A stretch of 64,000 bases of DNA from assembly GCF_014268745.2 (NCBI RefSeq), contig NZ_JABWRB020000002.1:62001-126000 (forward strand), written 5' to 3'. The translations under genes and the position numbers were made by a program. The stretch is from Pseudomonas zanjanensis (GTDB lineage: Bacteria > Pseudomonadota > Gammaproteobacteria > Pseudomonadales > Pseudomonadaceae). The notes under the pieces are model-generated. The model did no database searches, had not been told where the DNA came from, and saw nothing but the letters and a program-made list of their open reading frames with translations. Of the stretch, positions 25,008 through 33,190 are shown one piece after another (the first letter of the stretch is position 1; every line of letters begins with the position of its first letter).

Positions 25008-25300
25008 TGTGGGAGCGAGCTTGCTAGCGAGGGCGGTGGGTCAGTTTGCGGTGATGTTGGATGTGCCGGCCTCTTCGCGAGCAGGCTCGCTCCCACAGGT
25101 TTTTGCGGTGTATATGGGTTTTGTGTCCGCTGAAGATCTAATGTGGGAGCGAGCTTGCTCGCGAGGGCGGTGGGTCAGTTTGCGGTGATGTTGAATGTGT
25201 CGGCCTCTTCGCGAGCAAGCCCGCTCCCACAGGTTTTTGCGGTATATATAAGTTTTGTGTCCGCTGAAGATCCAATGTGGGAGCGAGCTTGCTCGCGATA
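25008..25300. repeat. 134-bp tandem REPIN array
   Basis: TGTGGGAGCGAGCTTGCT begins at 25008, 25142 and 25276, exactly 134 bp apart. Each full unit holds an inverted REP pair plus a shared tail (AGGTTTTTGCGGT through TGTGTCCGCTGAAGATC). The third copy stops after its first REP. It lies between the two large inverted arms. Confidence 0.85.
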
Positions 25301-25329
25301 GCAGTGGTGCAGCCACATAAAATGCCAGC

Positions 25330-25638
25330 CCCGACCGCTTTTGATCTTGATCTTGATCTTGATCTTGATCTGAGACGCCCCGTTAAACCACGCTGGCCGA
25401 ACGCAGGCATTGCGCAGTGGGCATCCCGGCATGGATGCCGGGATAGCCGCGCTGGGCCATGGATGGCCCTTCGCGGCGGCCCACGGAGCAATGCCGGAGT
25501 GAGGGCACACCGAGCCTAGGCGAGGTGCCGAGTGGTGGGGCAAAGCGTTTTTGGTTACTTTTGGCGCTCTTCCAAAAGTGACCCGCTGTAAGAGCGGAAC
25601 CCTAAGTGGCCGTTACACAAAAAACGGATATACACACA
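25330..25638 (-). repeat. Right arm of the large inverted repeat
   Basis: This is the reverse-complement partner of 24666-24952, with five TTGATC hexamers (25341-25370) instead of three and the same nested palindromes. Its outer end lies 27 bp before the ldcA start, so it may contain or displace the ldcA promoter. Confidence 0.8.
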
Positions 25639-25665
25639 AAGCACGCCGAAAAAACCGGGAACCCC

Positions 25666-26598
25666 ATGGCCCTAACCCCACACCACCCAGTCCCAGCTCT
25701 CCCTATAGAAGGCCTGATCGGAGTGATAGCCCCAGCCGGCCCCGCCCCCCTGGACACCGAAAAAGCCACCCAATGGATGCGCGCAAGGGGCCACGAACTG
25801 CGCATCTTCCCAGGCGTCTACGAAAAAGACGGCTACCTCGCCGGCAGCGACGACACACGCCTCAACGACCTGCACGCCGCCTTCGCCGACCCAGAAATCA
25901 AAGCCATCATCTGCCTGCGCGGCGGCTACGGCACCCCCCGGCTGCTGGATCGCATCGACTTCGACCTCATACGCCGCAACCCCAAGCCATTCATAGGCTA
26001 CAGCGACATCACCGCCCTGCACCTGGCCATCAACCGCTACACCGGCTTCGTAACCTTCCACGGCCCACTGCTCAACGCCGACCTCCTGGGCGACAAGGAG
26101 CCCCCAACCGTCACCTCGTTCTTCAGCCTGCTGCGTGGGCAAGTAAAGGCCGGCAGTGCGCTGAACCATCCTGCGGCCTACCCATTGACCACCGTCGGGC
26201 CGGGCATCGCCCACGGACGTCTGCTGGGTGGCAACCTGTCGATCATCGCCGCGACCATGGGCACGCCCTATCAGATCGACGCCGAAGGGGTGATCCTGTT
26301 CATCGAAGATGTCAACGAACCGCTGTATCGCATCGATCGCCTGCTGACTCAATTGCGACTGGCGGGCACCCTGGCGAAGTTGCGCGGGGTCCTGGTAGGG
26401 GATATAGCGGGGGTAGACCTCGAGGCGTTGAACCGGTTGCTCAAGCAGACCTTCGCACCGTTGCGCATCCCGGTGTTGTCCGGCTGGCGCAGCGGGCACT
26501 GCGATCCGAACCTGACCTTGCCCATGGGGGCATTGGTGACGCTGGATGCGGGAGAGAAGCGGTTGGTGTTGGAGCAGGATGTGGTGGTCAGCCGCTAA
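25666..26598 (+). CDS. ldcA: Murein tetrapeptide LD-carboxypeptidase
   Basis: LdcA removes the terminal D-Ala from recycled tetrapeptides in the cytoplasm, producing the tripeptide that Mpl (at 2639) re-uses. It is a 310-residue S66-family serine peptidase. GVIAPAGPAP opens the fold. The nucleophile Ser is in FIGYSDITAL, with the family element CLRGGYGTPRLLD and late Glu/His positions in VILFIEDVNEPLYRIDR and SGHCDPN. The ATG at 25666 is chosen because upstream frame is repeat sequence. Codon choice in the first 100 residues looks slightly C-richer than its neighbours. Confidence 0.92.
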   Translation: MALTPHHPVPALPIEGLIGVIAPAGPAPLDTEKATQWMRARGHELRIFPGVYEKDGYLAGSDDTRLNDLHAAFADPEIKAIICLRGGYGTPRLLDRIDFDLIRRNPKPFIGYSDITALHLAINRYTGFVTFHGPLLNADLLGDKEPPTVTSFFSLLRGQVKAGSALNHPAAYPLTTVGPGIAHGRLLGGNLSIIAATMGTPYQIDAEGVILFIEDVNEPLYRIDRLLTQLRLAGTLAKLRGVLVGDIAGVDLEALNRLLKQTFAPLRIPVLSGWRSGHCDPNLTLPMGALVTLDAGEKRLVLEQDVVVSR

Positions 26599-26622
26599 TC
26601 ATGTAGCGCCTGCAAGTCAGTC

Positions 26623-26704
26623 TTCGCGAGCAAGCCCGCTCCCACAGATGATCGCGTTTCTTCATGAGAACACGGTCGAATGTGGGAGCGGGCTTGCTCG
26701 CGAA
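26623..26704. repeat. REP pair with CCCAC/GTGGG ends facing inward
   Basis: Opposed REP copies with a 34-bp spacer (GATGATCGCGTTTCTTCATGA then GAACACGGTCGAA) in the same inward arrangement as at 2401 and 5072. It separates two convergent genes. Confidence 0.88.
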
Positions 26705-26727
26705 AGCGGTAGCCGCCATACGCCCAT

Positions 26728-28050
26728 TCAGCGCTTGCGCAACGCCTCAAGCAGTTGGTGCGTCGGATACCCATCCGCCGGCCAGCCGAACGACTGCTGG
26801 GCGCTGCGGATCGCTTTGCGGGTGTTGGCGCCGATGATGCCGTCGGGGTTGCCCGCGTCGTAGTTGTGCTTGCCCAGCAGGGTTTGCAGTTCCACGCGTT
26901 CGCTGCGGCTCAGGGGCAGGTCTTCCTTTGGCCATTGGCCATAGACCAACCCCGCACCGCTGAAGCGCTTCGACAACAACCCGACCGCCAAGGCATAGGA
27001 CGATGAATTGTTGTACTTGAGGATGGCGCGGAAGTTATCGAAGATCAGGAACGCCGGACCGCGATGGCCAGCCGGCAGGAGCAAGGACGCCGAGAGCTGC
27101 TTGTCCTCGGGGGCGATCGGCAAGCCGCCATATTCTGCAACGCCTAGCCGCATCCATTCGGAGACAGGCTTGCGGATCGTGCCATCGGCCAGCGTGTAGT
27201 CGAAGCCCTCGTTGAGCGAGACCTCGAACCCCCACGGCTGCCCGCGCTGCCAGCCGGAGCTTTGCAGGTAGTGCGCGGTCGAGGCCAGGGCGTCGGTGGA
27301 GCTGCCCCAGATGTCGCGGCGCCCGTCGCCGTCGAAATCCACTGCATGGGTGTTATACGTGGTGGGAATGAACTGGGTCTGGCCCATGGCACCGGCCCAG
27401 GAACCGAGCATTTTTTCCGGTGTGATATCGCCCTGTTGCAGGATCTGCAGCGCGGCGATCAATTGCGCATGGGCAAAGCCCGGGCGCCGTCCTTCGTAGG
27501 CCAGGGTCGCCAGGGAGTTGATGACCGACTTGCTGCCCTGGAACTGGCCGAAGTTGCTCTCCATGCCCCATACCGCCACCAGCGCCTCGCGATCGACGCC
27601 ATAACGCTGCTCGATGCTTTGCAGGATCTGGGCGTGCTGTTGGATCAGGCTCTTGCCCTTGTTGACTCGCAGTGGCGACAGCGCGCCGTCGAGGTATTCC
27701 CACACGGGACGGGTAAATTCCGGCTGGCTGCGGTCGGCCTTTATCACGCTCATGTCCGGGCTGACGCCGACAAACGCGCGGTCGAACAAATCGGCACGGA
27801 TCCCGGCGGCCAGCGCTTCCTTGCGAAACCCGGCCTGCCATTCAGCAAAGGTCTGGGTGGGCGCAATCACCAAGTCGTCACCGGTGGGCACCACGGGCGG
27901 CACGATGGCAGGCGCGGTCACGACGGGAGCTGTCGGGAGTGGTTGGGCGTCGGCGGCGGTAGGTTTTTCGGCGCAGGCGACAAGCAGGACAACGCTTGCG
28001 GCAACAATCATTTGGCGCAGTGGCCAACGATGGGAAAGACAGAAGGGCAT
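26728..28050 (-). CDS. sltB3: Lytic murein transglycosylase SltB3 with peptidoglycan-binding domain
   Basis: A 440-residue GH103 lytic transglycosylase. The N-terminus has a signal with VVLLVACAEKP, which reads as a lipobox (Cys near 26). A Pro/Val linker follows. The catalytic domain has Glu in AVWGMESNFGQFQG, then AGAMGQTQFIPTTYN and VDFDGDGRRDIWGS. Residues about 375-440 form a PG_binding_1 domain (LQTLLGKHNYDAGNPDGIIGANT, in part). Position between lipA and holA matches P. aeruginosa SltB3 from memory. Whether it is truly lipidated is inference. arfA lies just upstream on the same strand. Confidence 0.9.
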   Translation of the reverse strand: MPFCLSHRWPLRQMIVAASVVLLVACAEKPTAADAQPLPTAPVVTAPAIVPPVVPTGDDLVIAPTQTFAEWQAGFRKEALAAGIRADLFDRAFVGVSPDMSVIKADRSQPEFTRPVWEYLDGALSPLRVNKGKSLIQQHAQILQSIEQRYGVDREALVAVWGMESNFGQFQGSKSVINSLATLAYEGRRPGFAHAQLIAALQILQQGDITPEKMLGSWAGAMGQTQFIPTTYNTHAVDFDGDGRRDIWGSSTDALASTAHYLQSSGWQRGQPWGFEVSLNEGFDYTLADGTIRKPVSEWMRLGVAEYGGLPIAPEDKQLSASLLLPAGHRGPAFLIFDNFRAILKYNNSSSYALAVGLLSKRFSGAGLVYGQWPKEDLPLSRSERVELQTLLGKHNYDAGNPDGIIGANTRKAIRSAQQSFGWPADGYPTHQLLEALRKR

Positions 28051-28122
28051 GCACGGGTCCAGAAATACAAATCAGGTGCTGACCTTATCATGCGAAAGGG
28101 GCGTAGGGCTTGTCCGAGTGTT

Positions 28123-28287
28123 TCAAGCGGCCAGAAAGCAAGAAGCCTCCCAGTTGTCAGACTGGAAGGCTTCGCGGCGGTAGCTGCCCTTGCCCTTGGC
28201 GGGTCGTTCCTGGCGGCTGCGGAACAGGGGCTGGGCGACGATGGACTTGGCCTTGTTGGGGCCATGCCTGGATGGCTTTTTGCTCAT
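28123..28287 (-). CDS. arfA: Alternative ribosome-rescue factor ArfA
   Basis: A 54-residue basic protein, MSKKPSRHGPNKAK at the start and ending NWEASCFLAA. ArfA enters stalled non-stop ribosomes and recruits release factor RF2, backing up the tmRNA system. The conserved basic KGKGSYRRE core is present (residues 31-39). An in-gene hairpin (28143-28172) covers codons for FQSDNWEAS. In E. coli and relatives such a hairpin makes the arfA mRNA itself non-stop, so ArfA builds up only when tmRNA fails. The gene is easily missed because of its size. GAGAG precedes the ATG. Confidence 0.9.
   Translation of the reverse strand: MSKKPSRHGPNKAKSIVAQPLFRSRQERPAKGKGSYRREAFQSDNWEASCFLAA
28143..28172 (-). 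terminator. In-gene hairpin of arfA (termination or RNase III target)
   Basis: On the arfA strand AAGCCTTCCAGT pairs with ACTGGGAGGCTT: 12 bp with one wobble and a six-base loop. It lies within the last 15 codons of arfA and is followed by a moderately T-rich CTTGCTTTC. Known arfA genes carry an equivalent structure that truncates the message before the stop codon. Confidence 0.75.
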
Positions 28288-28395
28288 GATGGGATCTCTC
28301 GTGGGGTGGTTTTGCGGGGCAAATCATGGGACAGAGTTGGGTGGTTGTCCAGTCCCTGCATTGCGTAGGAAATGTCATCTGAGGTGAAGCGCTTT

Positions 28396-28490
28396 TGTGG
28401 CGAGGGAGCTTGCTCCCGCTGGGCTGCGCAGCAGCCCCCCAAAAAACAGGGCCGCTACGCGCCCCAGCGGGAGCAAGCTCCCTCGCCACA
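28396..28490. repeat. REPIN-like inverted pair, GAGGGAGCTTGCTCCCGC family
   Basis: Opposed arms about 50 bp apart between holA and arfA. This separates the holA-lptE-leuS group from the downstream genes. Confidence 0.9.
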
Positions 28491-28517
28491 AAAAGCTCTG
28501 CGGGCGGAAGAAATTGC

Positions 28518-29555
28518 TTACTCGGCAGGCAAGGGCAGCCGCTGCCCGGCCATCAACAGCGACAACCGACTGAGGCTCATCCACGGCGAGCCCGCGGCCT
28601 GGCCCTTGATCTGCGCGTCGATGCGTTGGGCCTCGAGCAGCAATTGCGCCCAGCGCGACGCGGAATAACGCTGCAGGGCCTTGCTCATCAGCGGTTTGCG
28701 CTTGTCCCACACGGGCGGGCGGGCCTGGCTGAAGGCTTTGTCCAGCGGTACGCCCTGGCTGTATTGCAGGGACAGGTTGGCCAGCAGGCGCAGCTCCCGA
28801 GCCAGGGCCCAGAGGATGACCGGCGGCTCGACGCCTTCGCCCCGCAGGCCTTCGAGCATGCGCAAGGCGTGGGCGGCTTCGCCGTTGAGGATCGCATCGG
28901 TCAGCCCGAAGACATCGAAGCGCGCACTGTCGGCCACGGCGGCCTGCACCGTTTCCACGGTGATCTGCCCGCCCTCGGCCATCAGCTTGAGCTTTTCGAT
29001 TTCCTGGGCAGCGGCCAGCAGGTTGCCCTCGACCCGGGCGGCAATAAGCTCCACTGCGTCCTGGGTGGCCGAGAGGCCCGCCTGGGACAGGCGCTGACGA
29101 ATCCAACTGGGCAACTGGCTGACGTCCACCGGCCAGATCTGCACGAACTGGGTCTGCGGGCCTTCCACCAGGGCCTTGCCCCATTTGGTCTTCTGCGCGC
29201 TGCCGTCAAGTTTCGGCAAACTGATGAGTAGCACCGTGTCTTCGGCCGGGCGCGAGCAATATTCGATCAGCGCGGCGGCGCCCTTGTCACCGGGCTTGCC
29301 AGACGGCAAGCGCAGTTCCAGCAGGCGTTTTTCGGCGAACAACGACATGCTCGCCCCGGCTTGCAGCAGCGTGCCCCAGTCGAAACTGGCATCGGCGGCG
29401 AAGACCTGGCGTTCGTCGAAGCCTTGTTGGCGAGCGGCGCAGCGGATGGCGTCGGCGGCTTCCTGGCACAGCAGCGGGTCATCGCCGCTGATGATGTAGA
29501 CGGGCGCAAGCGCGCCTTGCAGGTGTTTGCCGAGTTGGGCGGGAGCGAGCTTCAT
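28518..29555 (-). CDS. holA: DNA polymerase III subunit delta
   Basis: Delta opens the beta sliding clamp in the clamp loader. The protein has 345 residues. It begins MKLAPAQLGKHL, with YIISGDDPLLCQEAADAIR (in part) at the start of the AAA+-like fold. The beta-contacting MSLFAEKRLLELRL carries the Leu-Phe (LF) pair, and LIAARVEGNLLAAAQEIEKL follows. As expected for delta, there is no ATP-binding P-loop. The ATG at 29555 is chosen by family alignment over a longer start. It is 39 bp after lptE, the conserved lptE-holA order. Confidence 0.95.
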   Translation of the reverse strand: MKLAPAQLGKHLQGALAPVYIISGDDPLLCQEAADAIRCAARQQGFDERQVFAADASFDWGTLLQAGASMSLFAEKRLLELRLPSGKPGDKGAAALIEYCSRPAEDTVLLISLPKLDGSAQKTKWGKALVEGPQTQFVQIWPVDVSQLPSWIRQRLSQAGLSATQDAVELIAARVEGNLLAAAQEIEKLKLMAEGGQITVETVQAAVADSARFDVFGLTDAILNGEAAHALRMLEGLRGEGVEPPVILWALARELRLLANLSLQYSQGVPLDKAFSQARPPVWDKRKPLMSKALQRYSASRWAQLLLEAQRIDAQIKGQAAGSPWMSLSRLSLLMAGQRLPLPAE

Positions 29556-29594
29556 AAGAGAAGGCGAGCGGGGCGCCGGAGCGCCCCGCAAGGC

Positions 29595-30200
29595 TTATTC
29601 AGCCGGGATCTGCATTGGCGACTGCTGCGGGGTTTCCGCTTCAGCCTTGCGTGCCGCTTCCAGCGCTTCGGCTTCGGCCTTGGCCTTGGCGTCGGCGGTC
29701 TGTTGCAGCTGGTCCAGTTGGGCCGGGCTCAGCTGTTGCAGACGCAGCATCATGCGTTGCACGAGGTCACGACGCATTTCGTCGCGCACTTCGCTCGACT
29801 CCTGGTCGGAACCGGTGATGTTGTTGCCGTCGTGCAGGTAGACCTTCTGTACCTCCAGCTTGTCGTCCAGCAGCACCAGATCGTTCTGGCCGCGGATTTC
29901 ATAGCTCAGCACGTTGTTCAGTTCGTATTCGGCCGAACGACCGGCGCCGGCATAGCTCAGGCTGCGCTGGCTTTGCTGTTCACGGGTCAATACCAGCTTG
30001 TACGGCGCTCCGCCGTAGACTTTCACGCCGCTGTTTTCCAGGTTGTCGCGCAGCATCTTGACGGTTTCGCCATAGGCGTCCCGTGCGCTGAGGTCCAGTT
30101 CGTTGATCGCCAGCTCGGTGGTGCCGGTGCCGCGCAGTTGGAAGCCGCAGGCGCTCAACAGGACCGCCAGGCCCACTACCAGCAGATTACGTTTGATCAT
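29595..30200 (-). CDS. lptE: LPS-assembly lipoprotein LptE
   Basis: LptE plugs the LptD barrel that inserts lipopolysaccharide into the outer membrane. The protein has 201 residues. The lipobox is LLSACGF (Cys near 19), then GFQLRGTGT, diagnostic for the family, and SYEIRGQNDLVLLDD. The C-terminus is an Ala/Glu/Lys-rich tail of about 35 residues (AKAKAEAEALEAARKAEAE). Such tails vary between species. It is 90 bp after leuS and just before holA. Confidence 0.95.
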   Translation of the reverse strand: MIKRNLLVVGLAVLLSACGFQLRGTGTTELAINELDLSARDAYGETVKMLRDNLENSGVKVYGGAPYKLVLTREQQSQRSLSYAGAGRSAEYELNNVLSYEIRGQNDLVLLDDKLEVQKVYLHDGNNITGSDQESSEVRDEMRRDLVQRMMLRLQQLSPAQLDQLQQTADAKAKAEAEALEAARKAEAETPQQSPMQIPAE

Positions 30201-30290
30201 CTTGTTGCTCCCCTTGAACCCTATGGGGGTCGACCAGGCGACCCCGCAGGTTGTATTCGGCGCCAGGCTCGAGCCAGGCGCCCGATCCAA

Positions 30291-32897
30291 TTAGCTTGCG
30301 ACGATGTTGACCAGCTTGCCGGGCACGACGATCACTTTGCGAATCGTCAGGCCATCGACGAAGCGCAGCACGTTTTCGTTGGCCCGTGCAGCGGCTTCGA
30401 CTTCTTCGCGAGTGGCGGCGGCCGGCATTTCGATCTGGCCGCGCAACTTGCCGTTGACCTGGATGACCAGGGTCAGGCTGTCCTGCACCAGCGCGGTTTC
30501 GTCCACCAGCGGCCAGCGTGCATCGATCACCGGGTCGGCGTGACCCAGTTGATTCCACAGCTCGTGGCTGATGTGCGGCGTGATCGGCGCCAGCAACAGC
30601 GTCACGGCTTCCAGGCCTTCGTGAATCAGTGCGCGATCCTGCTCGGTGCCTTGGGCGGCTTTTTCCAGCACGTTCATCAGCGTCATCACCTGGGCGATGG
30701 CGGTGTTGAACTTGTGGTTCTGGCCGACGTCATGGCTGGCCTGCTTGATGGCCAGGTGGATCGAGCGGCGAACGGCTTTCTGCTCGTCGTTCAGGCCGGC
30801 GACGTCCAGTTTGCCCGGCAGGCCCTGGGTGACATGGGCTTGGGCCAGGCGCCAGACGCGCTTGAGGAAGCGGTGCGAGCCTTCGACGCCGGAGTCGGAC
30901 CATTCGGCGCTCATGTCAGGTGGCGAGGCGAACATCATGAACAGGCGGCAGGTGTCCGCGCCGAACTGATCGATCATCGACTGTGGGTCGACGCCGTTGT
31001 TCTTCGACTTGGCCATCTTCTCGGTGCCGCCGATTTCCACCGGCAGGCCGTCGGCGATCAGCTTGGCGCTGATGACCTTGGCCTTGCTGTCGCGTTCGAG
31101 CTCGACGTCGCTCGGGTTGAACCAGGTGTAGGCACCGTTGGCTTCGCGACGATAATAAGTCTCGGCGATCACCATGCCTTGGGTCAGCAGGTTCTTGAAC
31201 GGCTCGTTGGAGCTCACCAGGCCTTCGTCGCGCATCAGCTTGTGGAAGAAGCGCGCATAGAGCAGGTGGAGAATGGCGTGTTCGATGCCGCCGATGTACT
31301 GGTCCACTGGCAGCCAATGGTCAGCCGCGGATTTTTCCACCAAGCCACCTTCATAGTGCGGCGAGGCGTAGCGGGCGTAGTACCAGGAGGACTCGACGAA
31401 GGTGTCCATGGTGTCGGTTTCGCGCTTGGCTGGCGCGCCGCATTTCGGGCAGCTGCACTCATAGAACTCAGGCATGCGTGCCAGGGGCGAACCGGCGCCG
31501 TCGGGTACGACGTCTTCCGGCAGGACCACAGGCAGTTGGTCTTCCGGCACCGGTACGTCACCGCAGGTGTCGCAATGCACGATCGGGATCGGACAGCCCC
31601 AGTAGCGCTGGCGGCTGATGCCCCAGTCACGCAGGCGGAACTGGGTGCGCGAGGCACCGAGGTTCTTCTTGATCAGGGCGACTTCGATGGCGTCGAACGC
31701 ACCGGCGAAATCCAGGCCGTTGAACTCGCCGGAGTTGATCAGCTCGCCGTGTTCGCCGTAGGCGTCCTGCCAAGGTGCCGGGGTCTGGTCGCCGGCGCTG
31801 GTGCGCACCACCGCTTTGACCGGCAGGTTGTACTTGTGGGCGAATTCGAAATCACGCTCGTCGTGGGCCGGCACGGCCATGACCGCGCCGTCGCCGTAGT
31901 GCATCAGCACGTAGTTGGCGACCCACACCGGCAGCTTCTCACCGGTGAGCGGGTGCTCGACGAACAGCGACGTCGGTAGGCCTTTCTTCTCCTGGGTGGC
32001 GACGTCGGCTTCGGCGACGCTGCCGCCTTTGCATTCGGCGATGAACGCCTGCAGCTCAGGGTTCTTGCGGGCGGCCAGGGTCGCCAGCGGATGCTCGGCG
32101 GCCACGGCCACATAGGTGGCGCCCATCAGCGTGTCGGGGCGGGTGGTGAAGACTTTCAGGGTGCCGGCTTCGCCGATGGAGGCGACGTCGTACGGGAACT
32201 GGACTTCCATGCCCCGGGACTTGCCGATCCAGTTGCGCTGCATGGTCTTGACCTGCTCGGGCCAGCCGGTCAGCTCGTCGAGACTCTCCAGGAGTTCATC
32301 CGCATAGGCGGTGATCTTGAAGTAGTACATCGGGATCTCGCGCTTTTCGATCAGCGCGCCGGAGCGCCAGCCGCGCCCGTCGATCACTTGCTCGTTGGCC
32401 AGTACGGTCTGGTCCACCGGGTCCCAGTTCACGGTGCCGTTCTTGCGGTAGATCACGCCTTTTTCGAACAGGCGGGTGAACAGCCATTGTTCCCAGCGGT
32501 AGTAGTCGGGCTTGCAGGTGGTCACTTCGCGGGACCAGTCCACCGCCAGGCCCAGGCTGCGCAGCTGGGATTTCATGTAGGCGATGTTTTCGTAGGTCCA
32601 CTTGGCGGGCGCCACGTTGTTCTTCATCGCGGCGTTTTCCGCCGGCATGCCGAAGGCGTCCCAACCCATGGGTTGCAGGACGTTCTTGCCTTGCATGCGC
32701 TGGTAACGGGAGATCACGTCGCCGATGGTGTAGTTGCGCACGTGCCCCATGTGTAGCTTGCCGCTGGGGTAAGGGAACATCGACAGGCAGTAGTAAGTCT
32801 CCTTACCTGGCTGTTCACTGACTTCAAAGGACTTTTGCTCGTCCCAGAACGACTGGGCGGCGGCTTCGATTTCACGGGGCTGGTAGTGTTCGTGCAT
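30291..32897 (-). CDS. leuS: Leucyl-tRNA synthetase
   Basis: This class Ia synthetase charges tRNA-Leu and edits mischarged products. The protein has 868 residues. The HIGH motif is HMGH in YPSGKLHMGHVRNYTIGD. The CP1 editing domain is at about 220-420 (TTRPDTLMGATYVAVAAEHPL in part, and VPAHDERD). The KMSKS loop reads KMAKSKNNG; I recall Ala at this position as common in pseudomonads. The ATG at 32897 is preferred because MHEHYQPREIE is the usual N-terminus. A structured leader precedes it (32945-32996). Confidence 0.97.
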   Translation of the reverse strand: MHEHYQPREIEAAAQSFWDEQKSFEVSEQPGKETYYCLSMFPYPSGKLHMGHVRNYTIGDVISRYQRMQGKNVLQPMGWDAFGMPAENAAMKNNVAPAKWTYENIAYMKSQLRSLGLAVDWSREVTTCKPDYYRWEQWLFTRLFEKGVIYRKNGTVNWDPVDQTVLANEQVIDGRGWRSGALIEKREIPMYYFKITAYADELLESLDELTGWPEQVKTMQRNWIGKSRGMEVQFPYDVASIGEAGTLKVFTTRPDTLMGATYVAVAAEHPLATLAARKNPELQAFIAECKGGSVAEADVATQEKKGLPTSLFVEHPLTGEKLPVWVANYVLMHYGDGAVMAVPAHDERDFEFAHKYNLPVKAVVRTSAGDQTPAPWQDAYGEHGELINSGEFNGLDFAGAFDAIEVALIKKNLGASRTQFRLRDWGISRQRYWGCPIPIVHCDTCGDVPVPEDQLPVVLPEDVVPDGAGSPLARMPEFYECSCPKCGAPAKRETDTMDTFVESSWYYARYASPHYEGGLVEKSAADHWLPVDQYIGGIEHAILHLLYARFFHKLMRDEGLVSSNEPFKNLLTQGMVIAETYYRREANGAYTWFNPSDVELERDSKAKVISAKLIADGLPVEIGGTEKMAKSKNNGVDPQSMIDQFGADTCRLFMMFASPPDMSAEWSDSGVEGSHRFLKRVWRLAQAHVTQGLPGKLDVAGLNDEQKAVRRSIHLAIKQASHDVGQNHKFNTAIAQVMTLMNVLEKAAQGTEQDRALIHEGLEAVTLLLAPITPHISHELWNQLGHADPVIDARWPLVDETALVQDSLTLVIQVNGKLRGQIEMPAAATREEVEAAARANENVLRFVDGLTIRKVIVVPGKLVNIVAS

Positions 32898-32944
32898 GGC
32901 TACTTTTGTACTGAATGGGGTGGCCCAATCCTCTTCGTGGCGAT

Positions 32945-32996
32945 GCTGGGCGCAGACGACGCCGAATGTGGCGTTTTCGATGCCCAGCCAAGCTGG
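32945..32996 (-). promoter_or_regulatory. Structured leuS leader with two competing hairpins
   Basis: In RNA order, CCAGC-UUG-GCUGG (32996 to 32984) can form first. The same GCUGG can instead start GCUGGGC (32988-32982), which pairs with GCCCAGC (32951-32945) around an inner ACGCC/GGCGT hairpin. The two outer stems cannot coexist. It lies 48-99 bases before the start codon. The regulatory role is inferred from the geometry alone. Confidence 0.4.
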
Positions 32997-33020
32997 AAGT
33001 GGAGTTACAGGAAGCGCCGT

Positions 33021-33026
33021 AGCATA
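33021..33026 (-). promoter_or_regulatory. Candidate -10 box for leuS
   Basis: TATGCT on the minus strand, with TG directly before it. It would give a leader of about 115 bases containing the hairpins at 32945-32996. No clear -35 box is visible. Confidence 0.35.
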
Positions 33027-33190
33027 CATGACCGCGCTCTACCGAGGGAAACCTTAGATTGCGTGTCGACCATCGACGACCCCAGGCGATGACCCGTGTT
33101 CAGGGCCGTTGGTCGCGGCGCCCTGCCGGTTTGCCCAGCGAAGCTAAGCTTCTCAATGGGGAGTGAGTCTTATCTTCAATGAGGTGAGGG

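Noticed and set aside
25008..25300. The regularly spaced repeats as a CRISPR array
   Set aside because: The whole 134-bp unit including the spacer is repeated, the repeats are REP hairpins, and no cas gene is nearby.
24667..25543. Small open frames in the inverted arms reading PHHSxPRLGS and KIKIKI
   Set aside because: The two arms differ by a frame-changing base and the KIKI stretch is just the GATCAA microsatellite.
31005..31025. KMAKS instead of KMSKS in LeuS suggesting a defective enzyme
   Set aside because: The rest of the loop and all other motifs are intact and Ala is, to my recollection, usual here in pseudomonads.
29361..31979. An 872-codon open frame on the plus strand opposite holA, lptE and leuS
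   Set aside because: It is the antisense shadow of three well-identified genes in high-GC DNA; composition is His/Gln/Val/Asp-rich without domains.
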